From Phoronis australis (taxonomy: Eukaryota > Phoronida > Phoronidae), in contig NMRA01000430.1 of NCBI GenBank assembly GCA_002633005.1, forward strand, positions 1 through 64,000: 64,000 bases of DNA. The letters run 5' to 3'. Shown one piece after another: positions 15,601 to 28,000 of this stretch. The notes under the pieces were generated by a model that saw nothing but the letters and a program-made list of their open reading frames with translations, was not told the origin of the DNA and did not search any database. The position numbers and the translations under genes were made by a program. Numbering within the stretch: the stretch's first letter is position 1; the number at the start of each line of letters is the position of its first letter.

Positions 15601-18600
15601 GGAGACATACTGGCTGTGTGAAACCACAATACTGATACTGGCTATGTGAAATCATAATACTGATAGCTAGTGCAGTTCAATGTACAAACCATTACACTCA
15701 CAGTTTGTTGCGAGTCATTACGTGACACCCTGACACCAGTACCTTGCACTGCTTGGCCCTTTTCCTCGTCACTATTTACACCTGCACTACTCATCTCCCC
15801 ATCACTACTTAACGCTACATCCTGAAACACAAATGACAAAAATAGAGAAACAGCATTCCAATATCATCTGGGTTATGAGCAACTCAGTTTACAGAATATT
15901 ATGATTTCTAATGTGTAGAGTTTAAACTTTGGAGACCTAACCTTTCATGCATCATTCGATTAAACTGTTTTTATAACAACAAAACTTTAAATGTTTAAAT
16001 CTAGATCAAATGAAGTAAGACAAGTGTAACTTTTAATACTGATTATCAACTGTCTATTTGTAACAAAAATCAAGTTTTTGTTAAAGCTGGGGGAAAACTT
16101 CAACTCAACATCTCAGGAAATTAGTACTTTGAAATCTAAATAGAATTTTGAAATGAACCAAAACTGAAGAAAAGATTAACAATTTATTAGCAAGCTTATG
16201 ACACGCACCTGGTTTTTATAAAACAGTTCATGCAGAACCTGTTCATCATGCAGGGGATCTCCAAGGTCAGACAAGTCATCATCAGAAGGCAAACTGTGAC
16301 TAGAGTCATCACCATTCAAAGCCTGTAACATACAGCGAACATTAGTTGGTAAGAGGGAAGGCTGTGACTAGAGTAATCACCACTCAAAGCCTGCAACGTA
16401 CAGTGAACATCAGTTGGTCAGGAGGCAAACTGTGACTTTAAGTAATCACAACTCAAAGCCTGCAGCATACAGTGAACATTAGTTGGTCAGGAGGCAGACT
16501 GTGACTAAAGTCATCGCCACTCAAAGCCTGCAACATACAGTGAACATCAATTGGTCAGTGGACAGACTGTGACTAGTCATTGCCACTCAAAGCCTGCCAC
16601 ATACAGTGAACATCAATTGGCCAGGAGGCAGACTGTAACTAGAGTAATCACTACTCAAAGCCTGCAACATACAACGAACGTCAGTTGGGAGTTCATTAAC
16701 AACAGTTTTAAGTGTTGATATACGACTCTACAATTAACACACAATAGCTCATTACCAAAGAAGCATTAAATTATTCACCAAAAAATATTGTTTTTTCAGT
16801 GAAAAAATTGCCACATAAACAGAGGGTAGTGCTGTTCTTAAACTGAGTATGCCTATCTACTGGGATTGTATATGTGCTGAGAATGTGCATGTACTGAGTA
16901 TGTGAATGCACCGAGTAGGGACATGTACTAAGTAATGTACATGAACTGAGTGTGTATGAACTGAGTATGTGTATGTACTGAGTACGTGAATGCACCGAGT
17001 AGGGACATGTACTAAGTATGTACATGAACTGAGTGTGTATGAACTGAGTATGTGTATGTAGTGAGTATGTGCAAGTACTGAACAAGATATTCAAGTTCAA
17101 GTAAATCTGACTGTTTGCGGTATTTGTGGATTTATTGCCAATCGAATACCTGGCTGACTTTGAGGATCTTTCTTAAGCTAATTCCCATAAGTGGACAATT
17201 TTTGATGCCAAAATTTGCAAATTCAAGGTTGAACTTCTTGAGCCAGCAATAGTAATGTCAAGCCCACGCGTGCGCTATTGAAATATCAACAGAACAAACT
17301 TACATTCAATCCCAGCAGACAACTGTTTGCTTCAACAACCAAGTCTACAGCTGTGGTCTCCACATCAGAATATTCCAGACTGTCTTCTTGAGGTGAATGA
17401 TGCTCTGTATGGCTCCCACCGTTGGGCTCATTGCTACCAAACAAACACATTAGTTCAAATTAAAGCACCACCAACAAACGTACATTGATATAATTTCAAG
17501 TAAGCATCCGTCCACAAGAGACATTAAGCATGAGGCAGACAATTTTTGCAAGCAGATTTCCCAAAAAACTGTATCAGAGGATGAGAATAATATCTGATCT
17601 TCTGGAACTTTACCTGTTTTCTGTGAAGTACTCTCACTGAATGATAATGTTCCTTGTCTAATATAACAGGGACACATTTTGAAAGAGTTATAGTCACGTG
17701 CCCAATGAAATTTTACGCACCTAACTGGCACCTGACTTTCTTGATTTTGTAAGTGAGTAGTAGTAATGGCGTCACTCTCCACTGCGCCGACCATGGCTTG
17801 CTTAAGTCGAGTTCCTTTCTCCAATAAGGCACTCAATAGTGTTGAGCTGGGGCCGGCACCAACATACTTGTCTGTAACTTGGTTGTTGTTGGATGCGTTT
17901 ATATTGAGTGAAGAATGGTGAGGGTGTGTTTCACCTGTATTAGCTGATGACTGTGGGTCTCCACGGAGATTCTCATAAGAGTTAATGGGTGCAGTGTCAC
18001 TTGATGTAGATAAACCCATGCTGGACTGACCTCTATTGTTGGATCCAACAATCACATTGTTATATACCTGAAATGCACAAGCATCGATGAAGTCAAAAGA
18101 CTTTGTATGGTATAATAAACAAAGGAAATGATAAAAGTGTCAATTTAACAAAGGCAAATTCATTACAAGTAGACATACTTGCGTTGGTGCCAGTACAGAC
18201 TGCAGTCCCGTGTCAACCGAAGTGCGTACTGACACATCTCCATCTGGACCAGATTCATACAACACATCAGTGGTAGGATTGGAGCTTGAACTGTCACCAG
18301 AGTCTGCAAATAACAACACATTTGAGTAAACTGGCAAAACCTCACGCTCAAATGTCGTCAAAACAAGTCCTTTTAAGTCTCTAGAAATGGGTTTGCAGTA
18401 TTCGCTACAGTGAAGAATTGGTCCGAGAATGTTTATAGGATGGCGTATCATGGAATTAACAATGCTTCAAATGATCCAAGGTATACACTACTAATTGCCA
18501 CTTTTTAATCAGAAATCCGAGTCCATGTTTTTTGTTTCTTTTTGATTACCAATATGACATACCTAGAAGAGGCTGTAAAGATAGTGATATCATCAGTTCA

Positions 18601-19746
18601 GCAATCTTGACCTTTGACTTGCTTGATATCACAGGGTATGACCTTAAACCACAAGAATGAATCTTAAATCACACGTGCACCAAACAATTAAGGTACATCA
18701 CAATATTTAATTCTACAAAAAATCATTAACTATCCAATGATTGGTGAAAGAAGAAGCCCACTCGGCTCTAGCCTGTCATATTTGAACTCTACAGTAACAT
18801 GACTTTTAAACTGTATCTTCCTTTCTAAAACATCCCTACAGACCAGAATCAAACAATAGCATTTTGGCCTGACATGAAAAGGTGTATCAAGTATCACCTG
18901 CACTAGCCTGCAGAATATCAAATCAAAGACGGGAAATAATAAATTCAAGAAGTAGACATATTATGCTCAAAAGCAAGAGTTACTGTAATGAGCTATAGCA
19001 TCATATTCACCCTTTTATATGGCATGCTGGAGATAAACTGGTAATGTCCACTTCAGCACTCCCAACCATCTGATTGTCTCCCTCAACTTCAAAGATGAGG
19101 TCTTTCATATCACTGAGGTAGGCGCTCAACTGTTTGGGGCCAGACTTTACAGAGTATCTGGCTGTTGTCCTAATGGCAGACTGTTTCTTCTTGTGAATAT
19201 CTTTAGGTCTGCGGACATATGACTTTTTACAACAAACTCGTATAGGTAATACTTCAGTTTTTAATAGGAAATTCACTTACTGAATTCAGTAAATTTACTT
19301 TATTTTATCTGGAGAGCCTCTTCAATGCAAATTTTTGGAATACCAGGAGGCCAAAATCCGTTATACACCAGGGGATAAACAATGCTGAAAAAACTAAAAA
19401 TAAATAAATAAATAAGGTGATGTGTTGGATGTCTACATACCTTTCACAAATACTGCATCTGAACTCGACACACCTGACAAATAAATCTAAAAATTTGAAA
19501 AATGAGGTTGCAAAACTTGGAAAATACAACAACAAAAACTATCCTGTCCAAAGTAGCGCTCCAACAGTTACCTGAACACTGCGCCAGCTCCATCTTCACC
19601 CCACCACTTGACAGTCACATTCGTCACATCTGGGGGCTGGGGACATAGCCAGGCCACCTGGAGTACACTCAGCTGGAGCAAGCAGCGTGTCTGTCCACTG
19701 ACTTTGGGAGGAACGTCTGTGTGGACGGTCACCAGTCTTCGCGTGC
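612..19746 (-). CDS. C2CD3: C2 domain-containing protein 3 (centriolar), partial at both ends
   Basis: C2CD3 acts at the centriole distal end, where it is needed for centriole elongation, distal appendages and cilium formation. Exons in coding order, all GT-AG: 19746-19572, 19208-19011, 18303-18179, 18067-17721, 17433-17304, 16322-16209, 15821-15702, 15217-15019, 10699-10522, 9797-9682, 9386-9268, 8885-8721, 8328-8229, 7889-7804, 6681-6624, 5526-5438 (tentative), 5153-4965, 4604-4500, 4010-3986 (tentative), 3577-3390, 3142-3014, 1954-1860, 1652-1521, 1212-1066, 716-612. About 1,140 codons are recovered, against roughly 2,350 in human. Diagnostic matches are TARYSVKSGPKQLSAYLSD, LLSALLEKGTRLKQAMV, RLKNNLMVIEVW, HQFYMSYRDGD, LLAMGSS, WGEADFYVQYHFP and VWVRYYHPNIREQ. 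Phases agree except around 5438-5526 and between 4500 and 3577, so small exons are missing or misplaced there. Two phase-compatible 10-nt exons at 18898-18907 and 18563-18572 could link the second and third exons but have no homology support. The first exon was not found; the C-terminus lies beyond base 1. Confidence 0.93.
777..935. repeat. 22-bp minisatellite beside a C2CD3 acceptor
   Basis: About seven imperfect copies of a 22-bp unit built on TCACACTGTCATCAAGCCCC. It begins about 60 bp upstream, in gene sense, of the acceptor of the exon at 612-716. Confidence 0.85.
2831..3040. repeat. Minisatellite carrying repeated C2CD3 splice donors
   Basis: Five repeats contain TCACTCACCAGACAG or a close variant. 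On the minus strand this reads CTGTCTG|GTGAGTGA, which is the end of the exon 3142-3014 plus its donor. The authentic donor (exon end 3014) is the first of five near-identical donors in gene order. Confidence 0.85.
4011..4499. other. C2CD3 intron with a single-N break
   Basis: Intron sequence between the exon ending at 4500 and the tentative 25-nt exon at 3986-4010. A single N at 4144 marks an assembly uncertainty. Unlike the other gaps, I saw no flanking duplication here. Confidence 0.45.
5125..5400. repeat. Tandem repeat spanning a C2CD3 splice acceptor
   Basis: Three copies and a partial fourth of a 90-100 bp unit containing GGCTCAGCATTACAGGAGA and AAAGTAGAACATGGCTCAAC. The unit includes the acceptor and first ~20 nt of the exon 5153-4965, so the exon start is reiterated in the intron. 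This may be why the join to the preceding exon cannot be phased cleanly. Confidence 0.8.
6300..6620. repeat. Minisatellite beside a C2CD3 splice donor
   Basis: About nine degenerate copies of a 30-38 bp unit built on GTGATACTGGTGAACAGAGT and TTCACAGTGAACATA. The array ends within a few bases of the donor of the exon 6681-6624. Reading frames across it, such as 6087-6398, are repeat by-products. Confidence 0.8.
6739..7490. repeat. Local duplication joined at a single N
   Basis: 6739-6908 and 7322-7490 are nearly identical (both hold GAAACAGTAATAGAGTGAAC and a GTGACTAACACCAGTAATAA stretch). The second copy begins at the lone N at 7321. The intervening part is ordinary intron sequence. It fits an uncollapsed allele at a contig join. 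Confidence 0.75.
8530..8695. repeat. Three-copy 55-60 bp repeat near a C2CD3 donor
   Basis: Three copies of a unit containing GGTATAGTTCCAC and CAGTTTGAATGTA, ending about 25 bp from the donor of the exon 8885-8721. Confidence 0.7.
10793..13077. mobile_element. DNA-transposon-like element with terminal inverted repeats
   Basis: The left end reads TACCGTAAACGTTTGGGTTA and the right end is its near inverse (AACGTTTACGGTA). Both ends carry subterminal motifs built on GGGCGGTTAA and TGGGCG. The interior of about 2.2 kb has no recognisable transposase, so it looks non-autonomous or decayed. It lies in a C2CD3 intron, with its left end about 95 bp from the acceptor of the exon 10699-10522. A second copy of the right part lies at 14168-14890, inside the duplicated segment. 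No clear target-site duplication was seen and the family was not identified. Confidence 0.6.
12334..15540. repeat. 1.4-kb direct duplication across a single N
   Basis: 12334-13733 and 14168-15540 match closely, including the right end of the inverted-repeat element and one C2CD3 exon. The N at 14167 marks the junction. Bases 13734-14166 occur only after the first copy. Small indels and substitutions separate the copies, as expected for two alleles in a polymorphic species. Confidence 0.8.
13215..13413 (-). other. C2CD3: Second copy of one C2CD3 exon (199 nt)
   Basis: This is nearly identical to the exon at 15019-15217. It has the same TTTTTCAG acceptor and a GTTTGT donor and encodes RGNSAQAINEISQRQQ... 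with a few substitutions. The exon enters in phase 0 and leaves in phase 1, so splicing both copies in series would break the frame. It lies in a 1.4-kb duplication (12334-13733 and 14168-15540) whose junction is a single N at 14167. I read it as the other haplotype rather than a real extra exon. Confidence 0.8.
16323..16680. repeat. Minisatellite repeating the start of a C2CD3 exon
   Basis: Counting the real exon there are six copies (~68 bp period) of a unit holding the acceptor and first ~35 nt of the exon 16322-16209. On the minus strand each reads like GCAG|GCTTTGAGTGGTGAT. The five upstream copies are intronic and carry acceptor-like ends. Confidence 0.85.
16855..17090. repeat. ~20-bp minisatellite in a C2CD3 intron
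   Basis: Roughly eleven degenerate units of GTATGTGTATGTACTGAGTA type. The minus-strand open frame through it is a repeat artefact. Confidence 0.8.
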
Positions 19747-21035
19747 CTGTGGTGGCAAAAAGATGTGAGAAACCACTTGTAGTCTATCTCAAATAATATG
19801 CTGGTATTTCCATTCAAGAAATTTTTAGCAAATTTTGAGGTTTATTGGAGCTGAACACGAAGTGGTTCCTAGCTGAATTTTGACGAGTCTTCATACAGCT
19901 TGCTGGATGGCTACCAGCCTTGGTGCAAAGCTGTGTACTAAATTTACAGCTTGCGCCGATGTGGGTAAAAACTAACCAAATAAAATACAACACAGAAGTA
20001 GTATCATTAGAAACTCCACTATTCCTAATCGAGTAAACTAAATTATTTACGGGTGCTGGAAAAATTGGCATTCTACCGCTATTCTGCAATTAAAATTGTG
20101 GTGCAATTTTTTGTGTCGGCTTTCAGCGCCATGAAATACTGCATCACCTATCGGCCAGTTTCTTTTTTACCCGATTCTTCAATAAACTGTACTTCTACTC
20201 CACGAGGTTGTGTACATGCTACAGCAAATCGGAACTGGTTTCATTCCATTACAAGATTTCAGTATTTTGGGAGACCCTCTCCAGGCAAAATTTGAAAATT
20301 AGATGTAATTGGGTGCAGTTTGCTCATCATAGACAACATAGACAAGACCTTAACCCGAGCATCATGTAGTGGAAGTATCTGGGTAAAGAACACTTCGCAA
20401 GACAATTTGGCAATGAACTGCCCAGCATTGTGTGATCTGTCGCACGTGAGTACAAAAACAGTGTTAAAATTGAGTTATCCACGAAGTGACAAACATAGAA
20501 CAAAAAATATTTGAACTTTGTAGACATAATAAACTAATTTGTGTAACGAAACTTCCCTTGATATCGTCTTGCTAAACATAAATCAGTGATAGTGGATTGA
20601 TGATGGCCGGCGTAGCAGATGATGTAATAATCCAGTCCATGCAGACGAATCTGAGACTGGTTAACATTCAATATCGTCATTTTGGCGCAGGGCTATGGTT
20701 GATTAAACAGTTGGATGTCACGCCCTGCAGTATAATTCACAATGCCTTTTGTAAACTCAGACACGATAAAATGAATGACACAGAAATCTTACTGTTTCTT
20801 ACTTCATTAGCGAGCCAAGGCGCTTTCCCATTTTAGAAAATTCATATCGAAGTCGTTGCCTGGTCCCCGGCTGTATTAAGTATATATGCATTGTCGGATA
20901 ACCAGGCAGAAACAAGGTACGAAAAGAGATTGGGATTGAATGCACAATTCAAGATCCCATTGTAAAATTATTATTTTTCGCTTTTGATCCACAAACAGCG
21001 AAAGGTGCTGTGTGACTTGTACTTATTCATTATTA

Positions 21036-21137
21036 CTAGCGATCACTCACTTTTACTAGAAAGCGATCATTTTTACTAGCGATTCATTTTACTAGCTATC
21101 ATTTTTACTAGCAATCGTTTTTACTAGCGATTTTTGT
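21036..21137. repeat. ~20-bp TTTTTACTAGCGAT tandem repeat
   Basis: Six degenerate units of TTTTTACTAGCGAT type with variable spacing, in the C2CD3/PPME1 interval. Confidence 0.7.
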
Positions 21138-21424
21138 GTGGCAGTGAAGTTTCCCCGTCACGATTAGGTGTGTGGCAGTCAATTTGAGTATGATTTACGA
21201 GTGGCGGGGCCAAAAAGGAGCGTGGCGGGCCACCCAGAAGTTTACACGCAGGGGAAACCTTGCAATTGGGCAATTGAAGACTATTTTAAATACAACAAAT
21301 TTGTTACGAACTGATTGCACAAAATACAAAAAAGTAATAAGCATTACAAAAAGAAGTAGGATTCACACGCAAACGCTGTGGACCATAAACAAGAAGGTCT
21401 CTTAGTATCGAATTATGAGCTAAA

Positions 21425-21490
21425 TCGTGGTGGTGCAGTGGTAAAGCACGCGCGCTGTATCCGCCAGGTCGTGAGTTCGAGTCTGTGATA
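21425..21490 (+). mobile_element. tRNA-derived SINE head
   Basis: A perfect pol III A box (TGGTGCAGTGG, 21431-21441) is followed 33 bp later by a perfect B box (GTTCGAGTC, 21475-21483). The arms do not fold into a standard tRNA with a confident anticodon, so a SINE head or tRNA pseudogene is likelier than a working tRNA. Confidence 0.6.
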
Positions 21491-21961
21491 AATTCAGTTT
21501 GACACATTCTCCATGTTTATTTTTCTTTCTTCGCCTTTTTTCTTGGATAATTTTTAGAGGAAAAAACATAAAAATTTTCCTGGTGCTATGTGCATCTACA
21601 ATCGTGCTTTGCGCAATGTTTACAGACAAAATGTTGCCCCCCCCCTTGTGATATCCTACTGGTATTATATGTAGTGTATTGGGGACGATCAGAAGCTGAG
21701 GACGCCTGTGGACTGGACCAGCAAGCAGCAGACAGAGATACAGCCTACACTCAGAAGTCAACACTCCAACTTCAAACCCTTCAAAGAAAAAAAATTAAGG
21801 TGATACCTTTTGGCTTTTTAGGTCTCCTTGTTGACATCGTCATTTGCGTTCGAATGCATCAAAATCGAAACTGGACGTACACGGAAAAATACAAACAGTG
21901 ATAAATTCTTGTTGACATTTCGAGATTTCGGTTCGCGGGTTATGTTTACATCTTGAACAAG

Positions 21962-21971
21962 TGCGCATGCG
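21962..21971. promoter_or_regulatory. NRF1-type motif TGCGCATGCG
   Basis: This palindromic motif lies about 50 bp upstream of the PPME1 start codon. NRF1 sites are common in CpG-type bidirectional promoters. The role here is inferred from the motif and position only. Confidence 0.45.
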
Positions 21972-22022
21972 TGGTCTTGCTTCGGTAGATGTCCGGTAGA
22001 TGACGCTGTACTAAACAGATAA

Positions 22023-25000
22023 ATGTCTGCTTCGCATTTACAGAGAAAGCTAAACATGAACAAACTCCCTCCAATGCCGCCTCCATCTATAAGGTAGGTA
22101 TGTGCTGTGAAATGAAATACATCTGCTAGTATCACCATGTGCTATCTTCAGGACATCTACGAATATCTGTTCCCCATCTAAACTGTACTAGTCAAATGGA
22201 ACCCACGGCCTCGGGTCTGCTGTCCACTCCAGCCCAGGCCAGTGCGACGTGACTCGAAACACAAAAGTAGTAGTAAACAACGTTTCAGTAAAGTCAGGCA
22301 CAGTTGTTTTGGCAACCAAACCTAGAGAGGAATTCCTTGTTTACTATTGCCATCTTGAAATACAACGCACTTAGTCATAGAATTTTCAAGTGAGCCATGT
22401 TCCTTTCTTGCAGTTGCAATCATTGACATGTCATTGTCACTGCCTTATGAAGTTACGAAATTTTTGATGCCATTTTATCCTTCATAATGAAAATAATGGT
22501 GTTTGTTTTCATGGAAGGTACCAGGCTACATCGTCATGCGATAACTCTCTGTTTACTTGCAGTGTCTCTGGTGAGAGGAAAAGATCTTTAAATATGATGA
22601 AGAAGCGAGACTATTCACCTGTGTCTTGGCACAACTACTTCACTAGCTCAGAAGATATTCAAGTCAGTCAAGGCAACGTATCCTTTTACCAACATTATCA
22701 CCACAGTTCAATGACTGTCAGTATTATATTGTGGATATTTAATTGTAAGCACAGATTTGACAAGAACACTTTGTCTATTGAACATAGCCATGAGAGCAAG
22801 ACTAGAGCTAGAGAGCTCTCCAGACCAAGAAACATGATTAGAGTAGAAAACCTGAAACAATTGGTAAATATGTAAATGAAATATTACGACAGGTACTGTC
22901 ATTCATTCAATGATTGTGGGGGAGATGTGTGTGTGGTTGCCATCTGCACCTACCAAAAAATAAGGTTGCCACCACCATCGCCAAAATAACAACATCAACA
23001 AACCACAACTATACTAGATCGTTTTACTCTCTTTGGCTTATAATGTTAATAACGAATATCAGATTTCTACCTTTAAGGCTTCAGACATCGATATACTGAC
23101 GTGTACACCTAAACTCAGTGATAAGTTGTGCGTGTGTTTCACTTAACTGTGACTAGACATTCCGTGTCTATAAAGTGGGATCATCAGGACCTGTCATCTG
23201 TCTGCTGCATGGAGGAGGATACTCAGCGCTCACTTGGGCTGTCATGAGTGTAAGTACTGGAACTTTTGCAGATGGTGTTTACAGCTTGGAAACTATAATT
23301 AACTACAAGGTAGGGCTTTGATACTCAGATTACTATAATGTTCGGCTGTCATACCCAGATTACTAGTGGTTGGACTGTCATAACAGATTACTGCAGGGTT
23401 GGGCTGTGATATACAGATTACTACAGGGTTAAGCTATGATATACAGATTACTGCAGGGTTGGGCTGTGATACACGGATTACTGCAGGGTTAGGCTATGAT
23501 ATACAGATTACTGCAGGGTTGGGCTGTGATATACAGATTACTACCGGGCAGGCCTTTATCCAGGATTTCGAAAACAGGGTGTCGAAAATGGGGTTCCCAA
23601 TATTCCAGGGCGTCCATGATTCCGGCGCGTAACCCCCCACCCCCAGCAATCCCCTCAAATATGCAGATTTTTTACAAAAAATGCATAGACCAAGGTTTTT
23701 ACATCTAAGTTTACAAAACAGCCTTCTGTAGTGAGCATTTTTATTAAAAAAACTGTGGAGTCCAAGACTTTTACAATGCTATCAACCAAGTGTGAGCATA
23801 GCAACATTGTATATACTTTGTATGTACCTTGTATATTTCTTCCTGCTTTGAAAAAAGAGCCACCACTGTGAGTCTTCATAGGCCTCCTAGTGATCATTAC
23901 AATGTGTGTATCCAAACTTGAAAGGTTCCTATTGATAGTTGGCGTCCAAATGATACATTGGGCGTCCTTTCTATGGCATCCACATTAGTGCTAGGGTGTC
24001 CCTTTGGACGCCCAGGACCTATGCTGCATAAAGGCCTGCTACAGGGTTGGGCTGTGATACACACTGGCAGATTACTACAAGGTTGAGCTTCGATACACAG
24101 TTTACTACAGGGTTGGGGTGTAATACATAGATTACTACAGGGCTAGGCAGTGGTACACATTACTCGTTTGACGTGCATGATATTGCACTGTGTTTCTGGT
24201 TTCAAATTCTACAAAACATTTTCAAAACTGACAATTAAAGCATTTTGCTCCTTGATGTGAGAAAAATTTTACCTTATAATTAGAAATAAGTGCTGCTTGA
24301 CTTATTTGTGTATGATATTCTTACTTATTGATGACAGAAATACATCACTGAAGAACTGGAGTGCCAATGTCTAGCACTAGATCTTCGTGGTCATGGCGAC
24401 ACAGTTACTGAGGATGAACAAGATTTGTCTGCTGAAACACAAGCTCGGTGAGTGCAGTGTCTGCAGCCACTTAGGCTGACTAAAAGTGCTCTGAACCATT
24501 TCATTTCAACTTTCTTCAAAGGATACAATGAACGTCACGACGTTCTTATCCTTTGTTTGAATTGAAATAGGTTACAGTAAACAAATCACAAGGTCACACT
24601 ACTTTGGGGATTTAAAGTAAACAGCCACAACAATGAAATGTCAGTTCTTCTTATGTAAAAATTATTATATTCTGAGAAAAGAACAAGATAAGACCGATTT
24701 TACAACAATGAGTTGCATAAGTCAAAACTTGATGGTTGAAAGACGATGTGGGTTATGAACTCTTTAATGGATTCAAATGATTGTCTAATTATGTAGTGTA
24801 ACATTTCACCAGGTTAGTATACAATATGGTGGATTAGTGATATTTCCTGAATACTTGTAATACTTGTATGGTAATAATGTTATATTCTGTATTCGTTGTC
24901 ATTCCAGCGATGTGGGAAACGTTATACAAGCATTGTATGGTAATGAACCCCCACCAGTCATATTAGTGGGTCATAGTATGGGCGGAGCTATCGCTGTTCA

Positions 25001-28000
25001 TGTGGGTGAGCAGAAACTGATCCCCTCATTGGTTGGTCTGGTTGTACTGGATGTTGTTGAAGGTATGAGAAATGGGCTTTAGGTGTTTACAGTGTTGTCA
25101 AAATATGTCATGAAGACATGAAGAAAGAATACAACAGTTTTAAATTGGCCATTACATTTTTATGTACCCACACATATATATGTATATACAGGGTGTCCCA
25201 AAAATGAAATTGTACAGACAATAACTGTGATATTTATTGCTTTACGAACAGGATTACTGGTTTGTATTCGTGAAGATGTGATTCAAAAGGAATGGTATTT
25301 AAATCAAAATAAATGCATTGTTTGTCAACTTGGGAAGAAAATTAATTGTCTTTAATGTACTTACTTGACAATTTTCAGTTTCTAGCAGTATTGTGCGATA
25401 AAATTTTTGTTCTCCAAAATTGAGTCATTTGTTTGCCATTCTCATGCGTACAGAGCATGCGACTGCTCACATGCCTACTTTCATGTAACCCTGTGGCCTG
25501 AGCGAATAATCTTATCCACGGCAAATGTGTTTGCGTTGAGCACAGCATGACTGGTGTCGATTTTTGGATGGATCTTACTAATGTGGAGTCCCCTAGTGGC
25601 AATTTTAGTTTTCTTTGCGTCTACTTCATTTACCAAATCCTTCATAAAATCTGGCAAATGTGACCATATCAAGGATTGAGTGGTACTGGTATGATTTTGG
25701 ACGGAACAGGTGAATGCTGACCCTTTGTGGCATCTGTCTCTTTATTTATAAAACTATGTGAAAGATAGTTATGACACTTTCTTGTTTATATTATGATGGG
25801 CCAGTACCTGTTAACGCTTGAACAACTCTGTGTTGTTCTGCGCCCCCCCCCCTCTAGTGGCAATTTTATTTTTCACTGTCCAGCCTTAATATTCATTACT
25901 TTTGTGGGAATGTTTAAAATTATAATGATCTGTGCTGTATGATGGGCTCATATTAACGCTTTGCATTGCTCTTATTTGTGTGTTCATGTTGCATTCATAC
26001 ATATTATGACTCAGACTTTGCTCAACAATTAAGTATCAGCTCATACAATGTTCTCCCAGCAAATTTCTGTTGAAAAGGTTTAAGCTTGCACTATTGTTTA
26101 TGTCTCCTGGCATAATGTTTGCATTAGAAAAAATGCAAGTTAGTCTAGAGTTCATGGGTCCAAATGTCCAGGTAACGCGCTTCATTGCTGTATAAAAAAT
26201 TAGACAAACTGTTTCCACAGATGCATTCTAATAGATAAGTGTGCAAGTTTGTATTCTCAAGACTCATCTATTTGTCTATGTTACTAGGCACAGCACTGGA
26301 GGCACTAAGTAGCATGCAAAATTTCTTACGAGGCCGACCTGCCAAGTTTACATCCATGGAACAAGCAATAGAATGGTGGTAAGACATGCAGGGGTCCCCC
26401 ATTAACCATATTGATTAACTTCATTGCACCATCTATATTTCTTAACTTCATTACTACATCCATATTTCATGAATGGTAGCAAGACGTGCAGAGGTACAAC
26501 CGTCTTGGTAGTAAGACGTGCAGGGGTACAACCTTTCTTGACAAACCGGGTTAATTTCCCCTTTGCATACATATTCTCGGACTCAATCTCCCTAAAAAGT
26601 TAAACAATCACAAAGTTCATAGGTGCTGAGGATCTTATCTCATGCAAAAACTAAGGTTATTTTGGCCAATAGCAGTAACTTAGTTGTCTTCTCTTTTGGG
26701 AATCTTTAAGTAGCTGATGAACTGAATGTCAGATGGTAGTCATGGTTGGCAAATGTTCACCTGAGGTTGCGTGTTCAGTGCAATCAACTGAAGATGCATA
26801 TTGATGTTAAATGTGCATTACCATTGACATAACTTTTGTAGGATATGAAGTGTGTGATAGAACTTTTAGTCTTGTTTCTTTCAAAAATTGTTATATGTTG
26901 TGATTTTCTAGTGTTTTCTATAGCTGATCATTTGTTTTAGTGGATAAATTGTGTTCTCCATCACTTATGTGTTTTGTTCTTTCTAAGGATGCCCTCCACT
27001 TCATATGATGAGTGTCAACTGCCTTCCCTTGTTTTCTGTTGATGGTTACCTTGAATTAGTGCAAGATTTTGATAACTTAATGAATTTTATAGTGTTAGAA
27101 GTGGCCAGGTCAGGAACTTGGAATCTGCAAAAGTATCTATGGTCGGGCAGATAAAAAGGTAATTTTTTCTTGTTAAGAGAAATTTCGTGACGTGACCGGC
27201 ATATTTAAAAAATTCCCGAGTTATAACAAGGCTGTTGCTAGTCACAGTTATTCAAGCCTGCTTTTCATGACAAATTTCTGTTAAGTCCATTATACCAAAT
27301 GCATGCCCATTGTGACTGCAGATCCGTGTACGTCTGTGTAAAGGCGTTACAAAACAATTTTGCGTGTCCACCCTTACTGACAATAGCTACAGGACAACAC
27401 AACTTAGTGTGTCCATCCTAACTGACCATTGCTACAAGATATGGGGACTCACAGAACTTACGACTTTTGTTTTCAGAGTTGATCCAGACAAACTGGTACT
27501 AGCTAGTGATGAGGTGGCCGCCATGTCGCATTCTAGTACAAGCGTTATTCAGGAAGAGGAAGAGGAGGAGTCAACAGAGGGCACTAGTGAAAAGGCATCT
27601 AGTGAAACTACTAACAAGAAGGTATCCAGCGAATCTACGGTAAGAGGCGACTGGCATGAGCGTGAATCTTTCTAGTTTTACAGCAACAGAACTGAAGCAC
27701 TTATCAGGGCAGTTTATGTCAATTTCGTACTCATGCAAAATTTTAAAATTAATTGTTAATTTTTTGAAACTATATGGTTTTGTAAAAACTATAGAACGCA
27801 GAATTTGTTTTTACGCATATCCATGTGAAATCAAAATTGGGATCTGAATAAAAACTAGCACAGGTTATGAGTTCATGGAAGCCAGATTTAAATGTCACGT
27901 GTCGCAGGCAACTAATTACACATAGATGCATTGCGTTATTCAACTGCTGGTTGTTTCAGTCCGTCAGTCAACCCTACACATGGAGGGTCAACCTTAGTGC

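Larger units (their letters stand above)
19747..22022. promoter_or_regulatory. C2CD3/PPME1 divergent interval
   Basis: About 2.3 kb separates the first recognised C2CD3 exon from the PPME1 start codon. The missing C2CD3 first exon should lie here; it must supply an N-terminus and end one base into a codon. I could not identify it. The part next to PPME1 holds an NRF1-type motif. The interval also contains a tRNA-derived SINE head and a short TTTTACTAGCGAT repeat array. No other gene was recognised. Confidence 0.6.

Noticed and set aside
21425-21490. Functional tRNA gene
   Set aside because: A and B boxes are perfect, but the acceptor and anticodon arms do not pair convincingly, so a SINE head is likelier.
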